Source: Candidatus Cloacimonadota bacterium (lineage in GTDB: Bacteria; Cloacimonadota; Cloacimonadia; Cloacimonadales; Cloacimonadaceae). From it: DNA of 38,445 bases. A program made the translations under genes and the position numbers. The stretch covers positions 1 through 38,445 of the forward strand of contig JAKPXC010000021.1 in assembly GCA_029567705.1 (NCBI GenBank), given 5' to 3'. The notes under the pieces are model-generated. The model was not told where the DNA came from, did no database searches, and saw only the letters and a program-made list of their open reading frames with translations. Below, piece after piece: positions 17,401 through 26,424 of the stretch (position 1 is its first letter; every line of letters starts with the position of its first letter).

Positions 17401-18155
17401 AGGCCCCCAAAATTCTGGTGGCCGAGGATAATTCTTTGAACCTCAGCCTCGTACGGGAGTTACTGAAAAAGGCAGTTCCCGGCCTGGAAATCGCAGAAGC
17501 CAGGGAAGGAGAATCTGCAGTTCGTATGGTCAAAGAATTCCAGCCCGATATCGTGCTTATGGATGTGCAAATGCCGATTATGGATGGCGTGAAAGCCACT
17601 CAGGCTATCAGGGAGTTTTCGCTACTACCCATTATTGCACTCACTGCCGGTGCGCTCAGCGAAGAACGGGAAAGATGCCTGAACGCCGGAATGAACGACT
17701 TCCTCACCAAGCCTGTCTCGGCTACTGAGCTTCAGGACACGCTATACAAATACCTGAAGGTCTCCCAAAAAGCCATCAAGGCAGCAGCCCTCTCCGGAGC
17801 TGAAGATCACTTCAATATGGCCAAGCTTCGCACCAATCTCTCCGATGACGATGAAGTGATGCTCAGCCTCCTGCTGATGTCCAAATCCAATTTCCCGGAT
17901 AAGTTTAGTACTCTCAGCGATCAGATTCGCCAAGGTCAGGGTGATCTGGCCAAGAAAACGCTTCACACCATCAAAGGCTCGGCAATGAATATGTTCTTCA
18001 TACGCTTGGGAGAAATGGCTAAAACCTTTGAAACCGAGTATAATGAGCTTGGGGCAGAGGAAAAGGTTAGCCGCCTTTCAGAGATGCACGAAGAATGGAG
18101 CAATCTCACTCACCTGATCGCAGAAGCCGAGGATATGGTCCGAACTCCTCAATAG
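14418..18155 (+). CDS. Hybrid sensor histidine kinase (PAS-PAS-GAF-GAF-HisKA-HATPase-REC-REC-HPT)
   Basis: A 1245-aa soluble multidomain kinase with no transmembrane segment. Domains: PAS about 1-115, PAS about 125-245, GAF about 265-415, GAF about 430-595, HisKA with H622 in [11 protein letters not shown], and HATPase about 720-840 ([21 protein letters not shown]). The first receiver (about 860-970) has D865/D866, D910 and K959 and is divergent. The second (about 998-1115) has D1049 in LMDVQMP and K1098. A C-terminal HPT domain has H1183 in HTIKGSA. The full phosphorelay can thus run inside one polypeptide to an unidentified output regulator. ATG 14418 has AGAGG upstream. No response regulator gene lies next to it. 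The ligands of PAS and GAF are unknown; cytoplasmic cues are implied. Confidence 0.93.
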   Translation: MMEDRFSHLVQNSSDWIMIISREGQMIYSSPAGLKIVGPQQIEVMQTRHILELVHPDDRARIDEVFSDLVLNSGKTITEELRIKTDFGTYIWIDVVASSLLNDPSVEGIVANVRDITSRKQTEMLLERQRIYTESLLKAIPDLLFVIAPDGTIADIKAGQGDETPYPAHEYIGKKFYDVLPQNVAEGFRMAQQNLLQGIAVDSFKYELWSGDQTLEYEARFSTLGGKMMIALVRNITQIRRAEKSLKHQNRFLRLLTEMSTNLVKSVLENVDAVLAEDLMKVGDYFGADRVCISEFNSDAKLFIKTHCWDRGGDSSEGVLFSEISAKDLPLSYQKILAGEILVLSETQDCPDMQLAEKDYFLRAGIKTHVSVPLLNGEEVLGYLGFEFIHSEARLSEADIDNLWVLANLLAEALQKISIGKRLESVSEIQNILNRIAMHYINLPVEELESSITESLAELAVFTQVDRAYIFDYHWDRGICTNTHEYCAPGVSSHIAELQAVPLAEISEWVENHKQGKPVRIDDISLLDPESSVYMLLKPQNVKSLYTLPMMNEGKCIGFVGFDSVKKTYCYTEKERLMLQLFSQLFVNVKNRTLLEQRLISEKEKAEAASRAKSEFLANMSHEIRTPLNGIIGFTELLSHTIMNPQQTQYTQNVLNSSYNLLSIVNDILDFSKIEAGKMELNPVETPLPELLLNMVDEMEEKVAQKGLDFILDLPSDLPKRVIIDAPRLTQILKNLLENALKFTSAGEIELKVQCKKETARQWVLEFSVRDTGIGIGKIQRERLFKAFSQVDSSITRKYGGTGLGLVISNHLAVLMGSGILLDSEVGFGSRFYFDLAFEKLPKNEDEKYPLLPLPKRPHRVLVIDDNPRVREVIKRDLADLGSSSTSCDNPEEALSLLTPDAKFDLALLDSGLKNEESKKLLETLKQFNCTAVLLHTILEPKDLLEAAQQEGFAYCLRKPLRPGELEPILVNLEKEEEKANAPQAFTPTAKAPGQAPKILVAEDNSLNLSLVRELLKKAVPGLEIAEAREGESAVRMVKEFQPDIVLMDVQMPIMDGVKATQAIREFSLLPIIALTAGALSEERERCLNAGMNDFLTKPVSATELQDTLYKYLKVSQKAIKAAALSGAEDHFNMAKLRTNLSDDDEVMLSLLLMSKSNFPDKFSTLSDQIRQGQGDLAKKTLHTIKGSAMNMFFIRLGEMAKTFETEYNELGAEEKVSRLSEMHEEWSNLTHLIAEAEDMVRTPQ

Positions 18156-18437
18156 AAGCAGTTATACGCCCTGAGTGAGATAGCATTCCCCGCCATCGTT
18201 GCTGCGAGGATATCTTTGGAGTTCTATCCGGCTATCTATGCTACATACTGGCAAGAGGTTATACAGCCGGATTGGACTACCAACCGTAGCTACGGCAGTA
18301 TCGTGGAGTAGTCCCGCTACGCCGGGAACTTTACCCCTTTTTCTCCAGCCAATGGGGATAAGTCCAGCGACTTTTCTTAACATGTGGTTTCATGGTTTTT
18401 CCTCCCATCAATCGTTACTTGTTACTCATTTCTCCCG
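18156..18437. other. Intergenic stretch downstream of the hybrid kinase
   Basis: Noncoding. It contains a perfect 12-bp palindrome CCGTAGCTACGG at 18284-18295 and a GC-rich imperfect hairpin (CCCGCTACGCCGGG) near 18312 before a short T-rich stretch that might act as a weak terminator. Nothing else is recognised. Confidence 0.4.
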
Positions 18438-18514
18438 GACTCTTCGCCGAGTCTTGGCCGACTCTTCCCGAACACTTTGCTCGGGAAGAGTCCTGCAAGA
18501 CACGGCGAAGAGTC
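18438..18514. repeat. Intergenic palindromic repeat, copy 2 (inverted)
   Basis: Arms 18438-18471 and 18481-18514 are 34 nt each with four mismatches. The loop is ACACTTTGC, the reverse complement of the loop in copies 1 and 3, so this copy is inserted in the other orientation. Imperfect pairs cluster in the middle of the arms. It opens the mosaic that ends at 18912. Confidence 0.8.
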
Positions 18515-18629
18515 GGCGACGAATGAGTGAACAGTGAACAGACAGTGACTAGTGACAAGTAACGAGAGCTGTTGCTTCGCTCTTTATCTCTCCTTTCTCT
18601 TTTACTCCTTGTGATGTAGTCTGTTATAG

Positions 18630-18674
18630 ATGGACGATATGGACACGATGGACGGTATGGACAATATGGACAAG
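18630..18674. repeat. 9-bp tandem repeat ATGGACNNN (five units)
   Basis: Five consecutive 9-bp units, each beginning ATGGAC with three variable bases. The same repeat, in seven units, occurs at 30821-30883 in a similar position after a palindrome. It is open in several frames but has no gene-like features. Confidence 0.85.
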
Positions 18675-18860
18675 TTTTTCCGCTGCTTCGCATATCGCTT
18701 TGAGCTGATTTGGCACCCCAGACCGGGTAGCCGACATGAGCTCCAACGAGATAGAACTGGGTAGCCTAAGCTCTTCTCTCCTTTACTCCTTTCCTCTTTG
18801 TTGAATCATATTGAGTCATCTCTGTTTTCTCAGCCCGGGTAGCGAAGCAGCGCAGCTCTC

Positions 18861-18912
18861 GTCACTCGTCACTCGTCACTCTCTGTTCACTGTTCACTGA
18901 TCACTGTTCACC
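18861..18912. repeat. 7-bp tandem repeats GTCACTC / TGTTCAC
   Basis: Three exact GTCACTC units (18861-18881) run into degenerate TGTTCAC units up to about 18912. The preceding bases (CAGCTCTC) and the repeat are shared with 30988-31047. A related stretch in the other orientation (GAGTGAACAGTGAACAG) follows palindrome copy 2 at 18524. Confidence 0.8.
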
Positions 18913-18916
18913 AAAG

Positions 18917-18942
18917 AAAAGCCCCGGTTTCCCGGGGCTTTT
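18917..18942. terminator. Bidirectional terminator after the surface protein gene
   Basis: Perfect 11-bp stem AAAAGCCCCGG / CCGGGGCTTTT with a 4-nt loop, so either strand gives a GC-rich stem followed by T residues. It lies 38 nt past the stop of the minus-strand surface protein and also blocks read-through from the plus-strand kinase. Confidence 0.9.
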
Positions 18943-18980
18943 CATATCTTGCAGAGGGCTGTTACCAGCCGGATCTGCGG

Positions 18981-21900
18981 TTATTTCATCAGGACCATCT
19001 TGCGGGTGCTGCTGTAGCTGCCGGCTTGCATCTTGTAGTAGTAGATACCACTGCCGATGCTGCGGCCGGTGTTGTCGGTACCGTTCCAGACGATGCTGTG
19101 GTTTCCGGCTTCACGGCTTTCGTTCATCAGGCTCTTCACAAGCTGACCGCGGGCATTGTAGATATCAATCCGGACAGGACCGGCAGCAGCTGTGCTGAAG
19201 CTGATCGTGGTCTCGGGATTGAAGGGGTTGGGATAGTTGCCCAGCAGGCTGGTTTGCAGGCCGGGAACCACGATGTCTTCGTTGCTGACGCTTCCGCCAT
19301 TGGAATGAACTGTGAAGTCATCCACATAGAAGACAAAGGCGTCATTGGAGACACAACGGATACCGATGTATACCTGCTGTCCATCATATTGAGCCAGATC
19401 GTAGATGTATTCTGTCCAAGCGGTGGGTGCTTCCACATAGGTGCCGCCACTGACATACTGGAAGCCCTGAGGAATGATCGTGGCAAGGGTGCTCACGCCA
19501 ACTCTGAAGCGTTCCAGACCGTATTGGGCGGTGTGGCTCTTGGCATAGAATTTCAGCTTGCTGCCGGTGCCCAGAGTCATTCTGGGGGTAACCATCCAGT
19601 CGTTGTTGGGAGGTGTGGTTCCGGCAAAGCTGGCTGCCATCTTGGCACCGCTGTGGGTGGTGATGGTGGTCACAGGAGGAACCGTGGCGGAAGGATTGAA
19701 GACCATAAAGGCCATCGGAGCTCCACTGCCGGGGAATTCCACATCGGTAATGCCATAGGTGGTGGATTGATCCACGTCGATCGTCGTCCAGGGATTGAAG
19801 ACGGTGGCAAAGTCTGTATAGGCTTCGAAATCCGTGCCAAAGAGCACAGGAGGAAGCACGACTTCAACGGTGACTTCAACGGTGGCGGGATCGGATTCAC
19901 CGGTGGTATGGGTGGCAGTTACACCATAGGTATAGGTGCCATTGGCCACGTCCATATCTGTGTAAGTAGTGACGGCAGGATCGGTGATGGTGCCGAGCAG
20001 GACGTTGTCGCGATAGACCTTGAAACCGGTTACAGGACGGGTGGCAGGAACTTCATAGCGTCCCAGAGCCAATTCGCCGGTGCTGATAGCACGGGGAGCT
20101 TCGACGATGGGGCTAAGTTCCACGGCCTTGGTGGCTGCGCCAGTCTGGGCAAAGGCCTTCACAGACCAGTTGTAGGTGAGGGTCGGAGCCAGGGCAGTAA
20201 GTGTAGTCCAAGCGCCTTGGAAATACATCATATTGCCTTTACCTTCGATCTGCGGACCGTCATCGCAACCGGCAGGATATCCACCCTGGGTGTCGACGCC
20301 GAAGCCGTAGTAGAGGTCACCGGTGGTGGGAATCGGAACGGGGGTGTTGAGCACCACAAGGTTCCAATCGCCAATGGTGGGGGCAGTTACGACCTGAGAG
20401 GAGACCAGAGTTCCGGCATTGGAGGCGGAGCCGCCGGTCCAGACTTTCACGGTGTAGGTGCAAGCTTCATAGGCAGGCACGAATTTGATCTGAGTAAGGG
20501 TGCGTCCGGCATAGGGAGCCAGGTCGGCTTGAGTCCAGCGGTGAGCCACGTCGAAGGTGGCAGCGCTGTTGGTTCCCACGGAGTTGCCCAGAGCTTCTGT
20601 GGCCCAGGTGATCCAGTCACCGGTGGCAGGAGGCTCGGGATTGTCCCAAGTGAGGGTTACATCATTGCCTTCCACGCTGGCAGCCAGGTTTTCGGGCATG
20701 GCAAGGGCATCGGTCACGACTGCGGTCGCAGGACCGGCAGGGACGGATTCGCCGCCATCGTAGTAAGCAGTGACGGTGTAGCTGTAGTTACCGGCCACAA
20801 GACCGTTATCGGCATAGTCTGTGGTGGCAGGGTTGCTGACTGTGGCAATCAGGGTGCCATCGCGATAGACCTTGTAACCAAGCAGGTCACGGGTCACAGT
20901 GCGCATAGCAGGAGCCACGGCCTGGGCGATGCCCATCTGACGGGTGTGGTTTCCGGGAGCAGGCTGCAGGTTGGCAAGAATCTCGCCACGGGCTGCAGGT
21001 GCGCCAACGTAGAAATCGTCCACCAGGAAGATGAAGGCGTCGTTGGATAGGCATTGGATGCCGATATAGACATTCTGTCCGGCATAGGCCGTCAGATCAT
21101 AGCTGTATTCTGTCCACTCAATCGGAGCCTGGATATAGCTGGCACCGCTGATGATGGTGAAGTTGGCGGGAGCGGTTCCGGTGGTGGAAACACCAACCTT
21201 GAAGCGTTCCAGTCCGTACTGGGCAGTATAGCTCCGGGCCCAGAACTTGACCACATCGCCACCGGCAACAGTGAGCTGCGGGGTAATCATCCAGTCGTTG
21301 TTGGGAGGTGTGGTGCTGGCAAATGCCGCTGCCATCTTGTCTCCGCTGTGGGCAGGAAGATCAGTGAGGGCGGGAGTGGTGGCACTTTGGTTGAAGATGA
21401 TGTAGGCTTGGGCGGCATAGCCATTGGTCCAGGTGATGCCGGTCATGCCGTAGGTGGTGGATTGATCCACATCAACCAGAGTCCAGGGAGCGAAGGCTAT
21501 GGAGAAGTTTTCATAGGTCTCAAAACCATCCACAAATCCTTCCGGAGGAGGAGGTGTCTCACCCGGGGCATCCCAGTTTAGGGCTACGTTGTAACCGCTC
21601 ACTGTGGCTGTCAGGTTCGTGGGAGGATCGAGAACGTCTGTAAGAAGCTCCATGCTCACTGTATCAATGTAGAGATAGAACATATCTGTTTCGCTGTAGC
21701 CCTTGAAACCAAAGTAGTAGGTACCGGCAGTGGTCGGAGCTAGAGGTAACTGAACTGTCTCATAAGTGATGTTTGTGATGCTCTCGTTTGACCAAAGCAT
21801 ATTGGTCATAGCTTCTGCTGTGGGAGCGGTTCCCCAATAGACAGCAAGTTTCTCAGCATAAGTGGCGCTGGCTGCGCGATACTTGAAAGTAAGCCTGTAG

Positions 21901-23144
21901 TTTGTATCTGCAGTCATGGCAAAAGGAGGCATCACCAGCCAGTCGTTCATAGGGATTGTGGTGTTGTAACGAATGCGGGCGCTGTTGGGTGCTGTGTCGG
22001 CATTACCGGCATAGGTTTCCCAGGCATAGGTATCGCCATTGGCATTGATGGTGGTCCATCCCAGAGGCAGAGCAGGAGGAGTGAGAGTATCAAAGTTCTG
22101 CTCGTAAGGATAGGTGGTCACAGTGGGATCTGCCAAAGTGGTGAAGCTCCAGACAGGGCAATCCACGGCATCACCAAACTGATTGTAAGGAACTATCTTC
22201 CAATAGTAGGTGGTGCTGTAAGCGAAATCTGCAGGATCATAAGTAGTGGCTGTCTGTGTGGTTCCGTTCACCAGGTTGGTGGGAGGATTGTCTGTACCCA
22301 AATAGACTTTGTAACCATCTGTCACGCCACCGCCAACCAGCCAACTGAGGTTGGCATTGGAGGCAACGTTGACAGCGCCATTGGCAGGAGTGGGATTCTG
22401 AGCGGCCAAGGGAGGCTCTCCTGCGACAGCCGGAGCAAAAGTGAAGGTGAGGCCGGCAGCAGGGAAGACTGTGGCACTGAGGGTGCAGTTGTTGTTGGCA
22501 GCAGTACCGGCAGTGGTGGCAGCCCAATCCGTGGTGGTGGTACGATTGTTAAAATCTGTTACGCTATCTCCACGCAGACCAACCTGAATAGCAGCGGCTG
22601 TGGCGGCTGTCACTGCGGTGATGGGTCCGTAAACAAAGGCAACCTTGTTGCCGTTTTCGTGGAGTTGAATCTGGAAATTAAGGACATCGTTCACTGTGGT
22701 GGTGGGAACTCTGCGATAGTTCTTCCATTGCACGGTGAAGATACGATTGGGAGCTGTTCCGCTCAGGAGATACATCAACTCACCGGTATCGCGGCTCTTG
22801 AGATCGCGGCTCAGGCCGGCAACCAGATTGTTAGAGGCACCTGCGGTGGTGGTGCTGATAGGCACGTTTGAAGTGACGGCGACATCGCCCATCACTACAA
22901 AGCCGTTGCAGGCTACGCTAACGGTGGAATAATCCACTCCGTTGTAGTTGAAGACAAATCCCAGAGGGATTGCATTGAAGGTCTCTTGGTCGTTCAAATT
23001 TGAACCGAGGACTGTTCCTCCACTGATTTCTGTGTAGGCAGCCTGAGTGGAAGTGAACGAATACTCGCTCACAACAGCAAAGGCGCTGAGCGCTACAAAG
23101 CTAAAGATCAGTAGAAGAAGATACTTTTGGATACTGTTGAACAT
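18981..23144 (-). CDS. Large secreted multidomain protein with T9SS-type sorting domain
   Basis: A 1387-aa secreted protein. The signal peptide (about 1-24, KYLLLLIFSFVALSAFAV) is followed by a beta-rich N-terminal domain (about 30-245), an FN3 domain (about 250-340), three regions like the choice-of-anchor J / MAM-like fold (about 345-500, 535-715 and 1100-1280) and further FN3 units (about 755-810 and 1035-1095). The C-terminal domain (about 1300-1387) contains NYPNPFNPETTISF and GSGIYYYKM, typical of Por/type IX secretion or FlgD-like sorting domains. Anchor regions 2 and 3 are close copies (VDVDQSTTYG / IDVDQSTTYG), indicating internal duplication. The start was moved to ATG 23144, which has AGGAG and opens the signal peptide. 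Probably surface-exposed, for adhesion or polymer binding; no catalytic motif seen. Confidence 0.88.
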   Translation of the reverse strand: MFNSIQKYLLLLIFSFVALSAFAVVSEYSFTSTQAAYTEISGGTVLGSNLNDQETFNAIPLGFVFNYNGVDYSTVSVACNGFVVMGDVAVTSNVPISTTTAGASNNLVAGLSRDLKSRDTGELMYLLSGTAPNRIFTVQWKNYRRVPTTTVNDVLNFQIQLHENGNKVAFVYGPITAVTAATAAAIQVGLRGDSVTDFNNRTTTTDWAATTAGTAANNNCTLSATVFPAAGLTFTFAPAVAGEPPLAAQNPTPANGAVNVASNANLSWLVGGGVTDGYKVYLGTDNPPTNLVNGTTQTATTYDPADFAYSTTYYWKIVPYNQFGDAVDCPVWSFTTLADPTVTTYPYEQNFDTLTPPALPLGWTTINANGDTYAWETYAGNADTAPNSARIRYNTTIPMNDWLVMPPFAMTADTNYRLTFKYRAASATYAEKLAVYWGTAPTAEAMTNMLWSNESITNITYETVQLPLAPTTAGTYYFGFKGYSETDMFYLYIDTVSMELLTDVLDPPTNLTATVSGYNVALNWDAPGETPPPPEGFVDGFETYENFSIAFAPWTLVDVDQSTTYGMTGITWTNGYAAQAYIIFNQSATTPALTDLPAHSGDKMAAAFASTTPPNNDWMITPQLTVAGGDVVKFWARSYTAQYGLERFKVGVSTTGTAPANFTIISGASYIQAPIEWTEYSYDLTAYAGQNVYIGIQCLSNDAFIFLVDDFYVGAPAARGEILANLQPAPGNHTRQMGIAQAVAPAMRTVTRDLLGYKVYRDGTLIATVSNPATTDYADNGLVAGNYSYTVTAYYDGGESVPAGPATAVVTDALAMPENLAASVEGNDVTLTWDNPEPPATGDWITWATEALGNSVGTNSAATFDVAHRWTQADLAPYAGRTLTQIKFVPAYEACTYTVKVWTGGSASNAGTLVSSQVVTAPTIGDWNLVVLNTPVPIPTTGDLYYGFGVDTQGGYPAGCDDGPQIEGKGNMMYFQGAWTTLTALAPTLTYNWSVKAFAQTGAATKAVELSPIVEAPRAISTGELALGRYEVPATRPVTGFKVYRDNVLLGTITDPAVTTYTDMDVANGTYTYGVTATHTTGESDPATVEVTVEVVLPPVLFGTDFEAYTDFATVFNPWTTIDVDQSTTYGITDVEFPGSGAPMAFMVFNPSATVPPVTTITTHSGAKMAASFAGTTPPNNDWMVTPRMTLGTGSKLKFYAKSHTAQYGLERFRVGVSTLATIIPQGFQYVSGGTYVEAPTAWTEYIYDLAQYDGQQVYIGIRCVSNDAFVFYVDDFTVHSNGGSVSNEDIVVPGLQTSLLGNYPNPFNPETTISFSTAAAGPVRIDIYNARGQLVKSLMNESREAGNHSIVWNGTDNTGRSIGSGIYYYKMQAGSYSSTRKMVLMK

Positions 23145-23282
23145 AAGTACTCCTTTCTTGTAGTCAAAACTTATATACTTCCATCCGGATCGGCTCCTGC
23201 CAACTAACTGCAGCAGAATAGGTATCCGCTTTGAACTTGATTCCCAGCGATATGCAAAACATGCGCCAAAACCGGATATTAA

Positions 23283-23311
23283 CAAGCTAAAAATCACTTC
23301 TATCATGTCAA
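23283..23311 (-). promoter_or_regulatory. Putative promoter of the surface protein
   Basis: On the minus strand TTGACA (23311-23306), 16 nt, TAGCTTG, about 138 nt upstream of the start at 23144. It fits the TTGACA-N16-TAKCYTG pattern seen elsewhere in the window. Confidence 0.45.
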
Positions 23312-23362
23312 GTTAAACTTTCGCTCCCAAGGCCGGATGAATCCTGCCGGATAAGAGCATTA

Positions 23363-25021
23363 TCACTCACCCATGCTAAGGTTCTTGAGAGTGTTCAGAC
23401 TGATCTCCTTATCTGCAGTGGGTAGATAAGTGAGCTCGAGTTCGTCACCCGCTGCCGTGAGAGGCAGGAAGCTGCTGAGATTGCTGGTGGCAATATACAA
23501 CAGGCCAGGCTTGTCCTGAAGGCTGAAGTAGTAGATAGTTCTGCCGTCTTTGACGTCTGAGCCGATCCGGGCCACTCTGCCTCTCAGGGTGTCCGTCACT
23601 GCCGTTACTCCCGCCAGAGTACCCACTCTGCTGCTGGCCAAAGCCATCTGATAGCTGTCCCGGGCGGACTTGATGGATTCTCCCACTCCCACCAGAGAGA
23701 AATCCCGGACAGACACAAAGCAGAACATCTTCACCAAGCCTGCACTGTCTTTGAGAGTCATGAAGTAAGTGGGCTTGCCGTTCAGATTCACCAGAATCGG
23801 GAAGGTGGCACGGTAGCGGAAGTTTTGCACCTTGCCTTCTGCAGAGCTCATGGCGGCATATTCTGTTGCGCCTGAGACCTTGTAAAGATGAGTGCTCTTG
23901 TTACGGGTGTCGGTAAGCGTGAAGCCCACCGTTCCTTCATCAGCGCCCACACTGGACATCCCGGTGTAGAAATAGCTGCGGCCATCGTTGCCGTAGATCA
24001 CGTTGTACCCATCTGTTACAGAAAGCATATCTCTTTTCCCGAAGACGGTATTCCAGAAACCTCTCACATATTTACCCCACCAGGTTAGCTGAGGTATCAC
24101 AAAGTAAGAAGGCTGCACTCTATCAACCCAGGAAGGGATGTTGCTATCGTCTATACCATCTGCATTGCGCTTCAGGGAATAGTGCTTGATCTCGCCGGTG
24201 CCGGCATGGACGGTGACCAGAGCTTCGGCCTCGGGAGCCAACACGCCAATCTTGTGTTTATAGGTAGTGATCGTCCAATAGGGTTCGCCATTGTCATCGA
24301 GCTCAAAAGTATCCCCCGCCAGTCCGATGTTTGCGTATCCATTCAGGTAGAGATGACGATAGAGATTCTGTCCAAAATAGGCATTGCGCTGATACTTCAC
24401 TATGATGGGCTTGTTATTCAGTTCCCGGATGAAGGATACATCCTGAGGATTGGTAGCAGAGACCATGATATAGCCGGGAGTTCCTTCAATGCGGTTGGAG
24501 AGCCATTTGAAGAAGCCACTGTGCAAGAGTGGCGCCACCCAGTAAAGATTACCCTTTACCATCTGTATGGTCGGGGTGCCCAAGGTAACCCGGCTGCCCA
24601 GGGCAAAGTCGTCCCCCAGCTTCTTTTCTGCCAGAGAAGCAGCAAAAGCCTGATCCACGATCGGCACCTGAGTGAGGTTCACCGGTGAAACAAGATCGGT
24701 AAAATTGGTTGATTCCACATTCCCGATCATACTACGGTAACTGCGGGCATGAAAGATCCCGGAGGAAAAGAACGGCACAAGAAACAGCCAAAGTCCCAGC
24801 CCTGCCATTATATAGATCACATACCTGCTGATTCTCCGGATAGTCAGAAGTGGAACCAGAACTATGATCAGTGGAACGATCCAAACAGTAAATCTGAAGG
24901 ACAGAACCGGCTTGACAAAATACAAGATAAAGCCTAAAAGCAGCAGACTGATAACTACTGCCAACCAAGGTTTCATAACAGGAATTTTAAGCTTGATTTC
25001 TGTGGCTTTGCTTTGATTCAT
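23363..25021 (-). CDS. Membrane protein of unknown function (552 aa)
   Basis: A 552-aa protein. The N-terminal 100 residues hold about three transmembrane helices (near 18-36, 42-60 and 66-87). The remaining 450 or so residues form a polar, beta-rich, probably extracytoplasmic part. One segment (about 235-275, with EAEALVTVHAGTGEIKHYSL) recalls PepSY-like repeats, but I cannot assign it firmly. No catalytic motif is visible. ATG 25021 has GAGGTG 6 nt upstream. It is transcribed in the same direction as the surface protein 218 nt downstream, but each has its own putative promoter, so they are probably separate units. A role in envelope maintenance is a guess from topology. Confidence 0.75.
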   Translation of the reverse strand: MNQSKATEIKLKIPVMKPWLAVVISLLLLGFILYFVKPVLSFRFTVWIVPLIIVLVPLLTIRRISRYVIYIMAGLGLWLFLVPFFSSGIFHARSYRSMIGNVESTNFTDLVSPVNLTQVPIVDQAFAASLAEKKLGDDFALGSRVTLGTPTIQMVKGNLYWVAPLLHSGFFKWLSNRIEGTPGYIMVSATNPQDVSFIRELNNKPIIVKYQRNAYFGQNLYRHLYLNGYANIGLAGDTFELDDNGEPYWTITTYKHKIGVLAPEAEALVTVHAGTGEIKHYSLKRNADGIDDSNIPSWVDRVQPSYFVIPQLTWWGKYVRGFWNTVFGKRDMLSVTDGYNVIYGNDGRSYFYTGMSSVGADEGTVGFTLTDTRNKSTHLYKVSGATEYAAMSSAEGKVQNFRYRATFPILVNLNGKPTYFMTLKDSAGLVKMFCFVSVRDFSLVGVGESIKSARDSYQMALASSRVGTLAGVTAVTDTLRGRVARIGSDVKDGRTIYYFSLQDKPGLLYIATSNLSSFLPLTAAGDELELTYLPTADKEISLNTLKNLSMGE

Positions 25022-25098
25022 ACGAGCACCTCACACATTTTCTTTAGCAATACAGTGTATTCCTGTGGCTATGCTGCAGCTACCCGGAGTACTGTCAA

Positions 25099-25121
25099 CA
25101 AAAAAAGGGCTTTTACCGCCC
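25099..25121 (-). terminator. Terminator after the MFS transporter gene
   Basis: In the minus-strand RNA a short GGGC / GCCC stem (25121-25107) with a 7-nt loop is followed by a run of about seven U residues. It lies 44 nt past the MFS stop and would end the long rpmH-to-MFS transcript. Confidence 0.7.
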
Positions 25122-25164
25122 GTTTTTCTGTAAAGATTTCTGAACTTTTTCCACTCTCGCTCTA

Positions 25165-26415
25165 CTAAGTAGATCGTACCCGCAGCCTGCGGTAATCTCT
25201 CCGGCTGATCAACGCCGCAGAAAGCAGGAAGCCTGCTGCCACCAGGAAGACAGCCTGATACCCAAAGAGCCTCATCAAACCCAAGCCCAAGAAAGGTGCC
25301 ACCAGTCCTCTAATGCCAGTAAGTGTCACATGAACACTCTGATACATCGCAGCATCATCTTTCCCGGCAAAGAAGATACTGCTCATATTCCAGGCGATAT
25401 TGATGCCCGTCATCGCCAAGCCAAAGATCAGATAGGCCACAAAGATAAGTGTGGTGGCTATCACCTGATTGCCTGCAAAAGCCGCGGAGACAATCACCAG
25501 AAGCGGAAAGACCATCAGAGTGGCAAAAGACACAGAGATAAAGCTGAGCGGATGCATACGGTCGTGAAGCTTCCCGATCAGCGGTGAAAGCAGCAGCATG
25601 CCCATCTGGGAAAGTATCCCCTTGGAAAGGAAATTGGTCGTGTAGTTCAGCTTCAGAACGTCCACCAGATAAAGCGGTATCACGGGAGTCATCATAATAA
25701 AGCCCATACCGTAGATAGAAAAGCTACGCTCAAAGGAAGCAAAAGCAGGATTCTCTTTCAGAAGCCTGAAGGTTCTACGGATGGGATCCAGCAGAACGGT
25801 CTTCCAGGGCAACTTCTCCTCTTTATTACAATCCGGCAGAGGAGCTATCTTCACCCGGGAGAGGAAGAAGCAATGGATAAATCCGGCGATACCCGTGGCT
25901 GCAAGAATCAGCCTGTAGCTGGATTCCTTGCTGTCCAGCAGCCTCCCGGCAATAAAAGTCACCACAATCGAGATGAGCATGCCCAGCGATTGCGTGTAGC
26001 CATAGACTTTGGCCCGGCGGCTGACGTCGATATTACGTTGAAAGATAGAATTCTGAGCAGGGATTATCAGGGAGTTGGCAGAATAGAGCAGGAGCAAAAG
26101 CAGAAGATACTGGTGGATTCCCACCATCCACAGAGCCCAGAGCAGGCTCAGCCTGCCAAAAAGTCCTGCCAGCAGAATATAACGGGATTTATTGCAGCTT
26201 CGCTCCAGAAAGCGTCCCATCCAGATGGAAAGGAAGTTTGAGACCGGCCAGATCAGGGTGATGATCAGAATCTGCCATTCTGTGGCCAACAGTGCTTTAC
26301 GGGCGATAATGTCCTGCGTCTGCCCAAAGCTCTGCACAAAGCCGTTAAAAGCTGCCGCTATCAGCAGCAGTACTGCCGTCTGGCGTTCGTCCGGACTAAG
26401 CTTTCCCAAGCGCAT
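25165..26415 (-). CDS. Major facilitator superfamily transporter
   Basis: A 416-aa integral membrane protein with twelve predicted helices and a basic central loop (about 190-210, RVKIAPLPDCNKEEKL), as in MFS carriers. Segments such as SIWMGRFLERS and YGYTQSLGM fit the family's first and second halves. The substrate is unknown; drug or sugar efflux types are equally possible. The start at 26415 lies 9 nt past the stop of the MBL hydrolase and has no convincing ribosome binding site, so it may rely on coupling. It is the last gene of the rpmH cluster transcript and is followed by a terminator. Confidence 0.85.
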   Translation of the reverse strand: MRLGKLSPDERQTAVLLLIAAAFNGFVQSFGQTQDIIARKALLATEWQILIITLIWPVSNFLSIWMGRFLERSCNKSRYILLAGLFGRLSLLWALWMVGIHQYLLLLLLLYSANSLIIPAQNSIFQRNIDVSRRAKVYGYTQSLGMLISIVVTFIAGRLLDSKESSYRLILAATGIAGFIHCFFLSRVKIAPLPDCNKEEKLPWKTVLLDPIRRTFRLLKENPAFASFERSFSIYGMGFIMMTPVIPLYLVDVLKLNYTTNFLSKGILSQMGMLLLSPLIGKLHDRMHPLSFISVSFATLMVFPLLVIVSAAFAGNQVIATTLIFVAYLIFGLAMTGINIAWNMSSIFFAGKDDAAMYQSVHVTLTGIRGLVAPFLGLGLMRLFGYQAVFLVAAGFLLSAALISRRDYRRLRVRST

Positions 26416-26424
26416 AAAGAAGCT

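Noticed and set aside
18284-18326. tRNA or other structural RNA
   Set aside because: The palindrome is too short, and no cloverleaf, anticodon arm or T-loop sequence is present. No tRNA or rRNA was seen in any gap.
19026-21050. A 674-codon plus-strand open frame rich in Gly, Ala and Asp
   Set aside because: It is antisense to the surface protein, which has a signal peptide, sorting domain and recognisable modules. The long frame follows from codon bias on the other strand.
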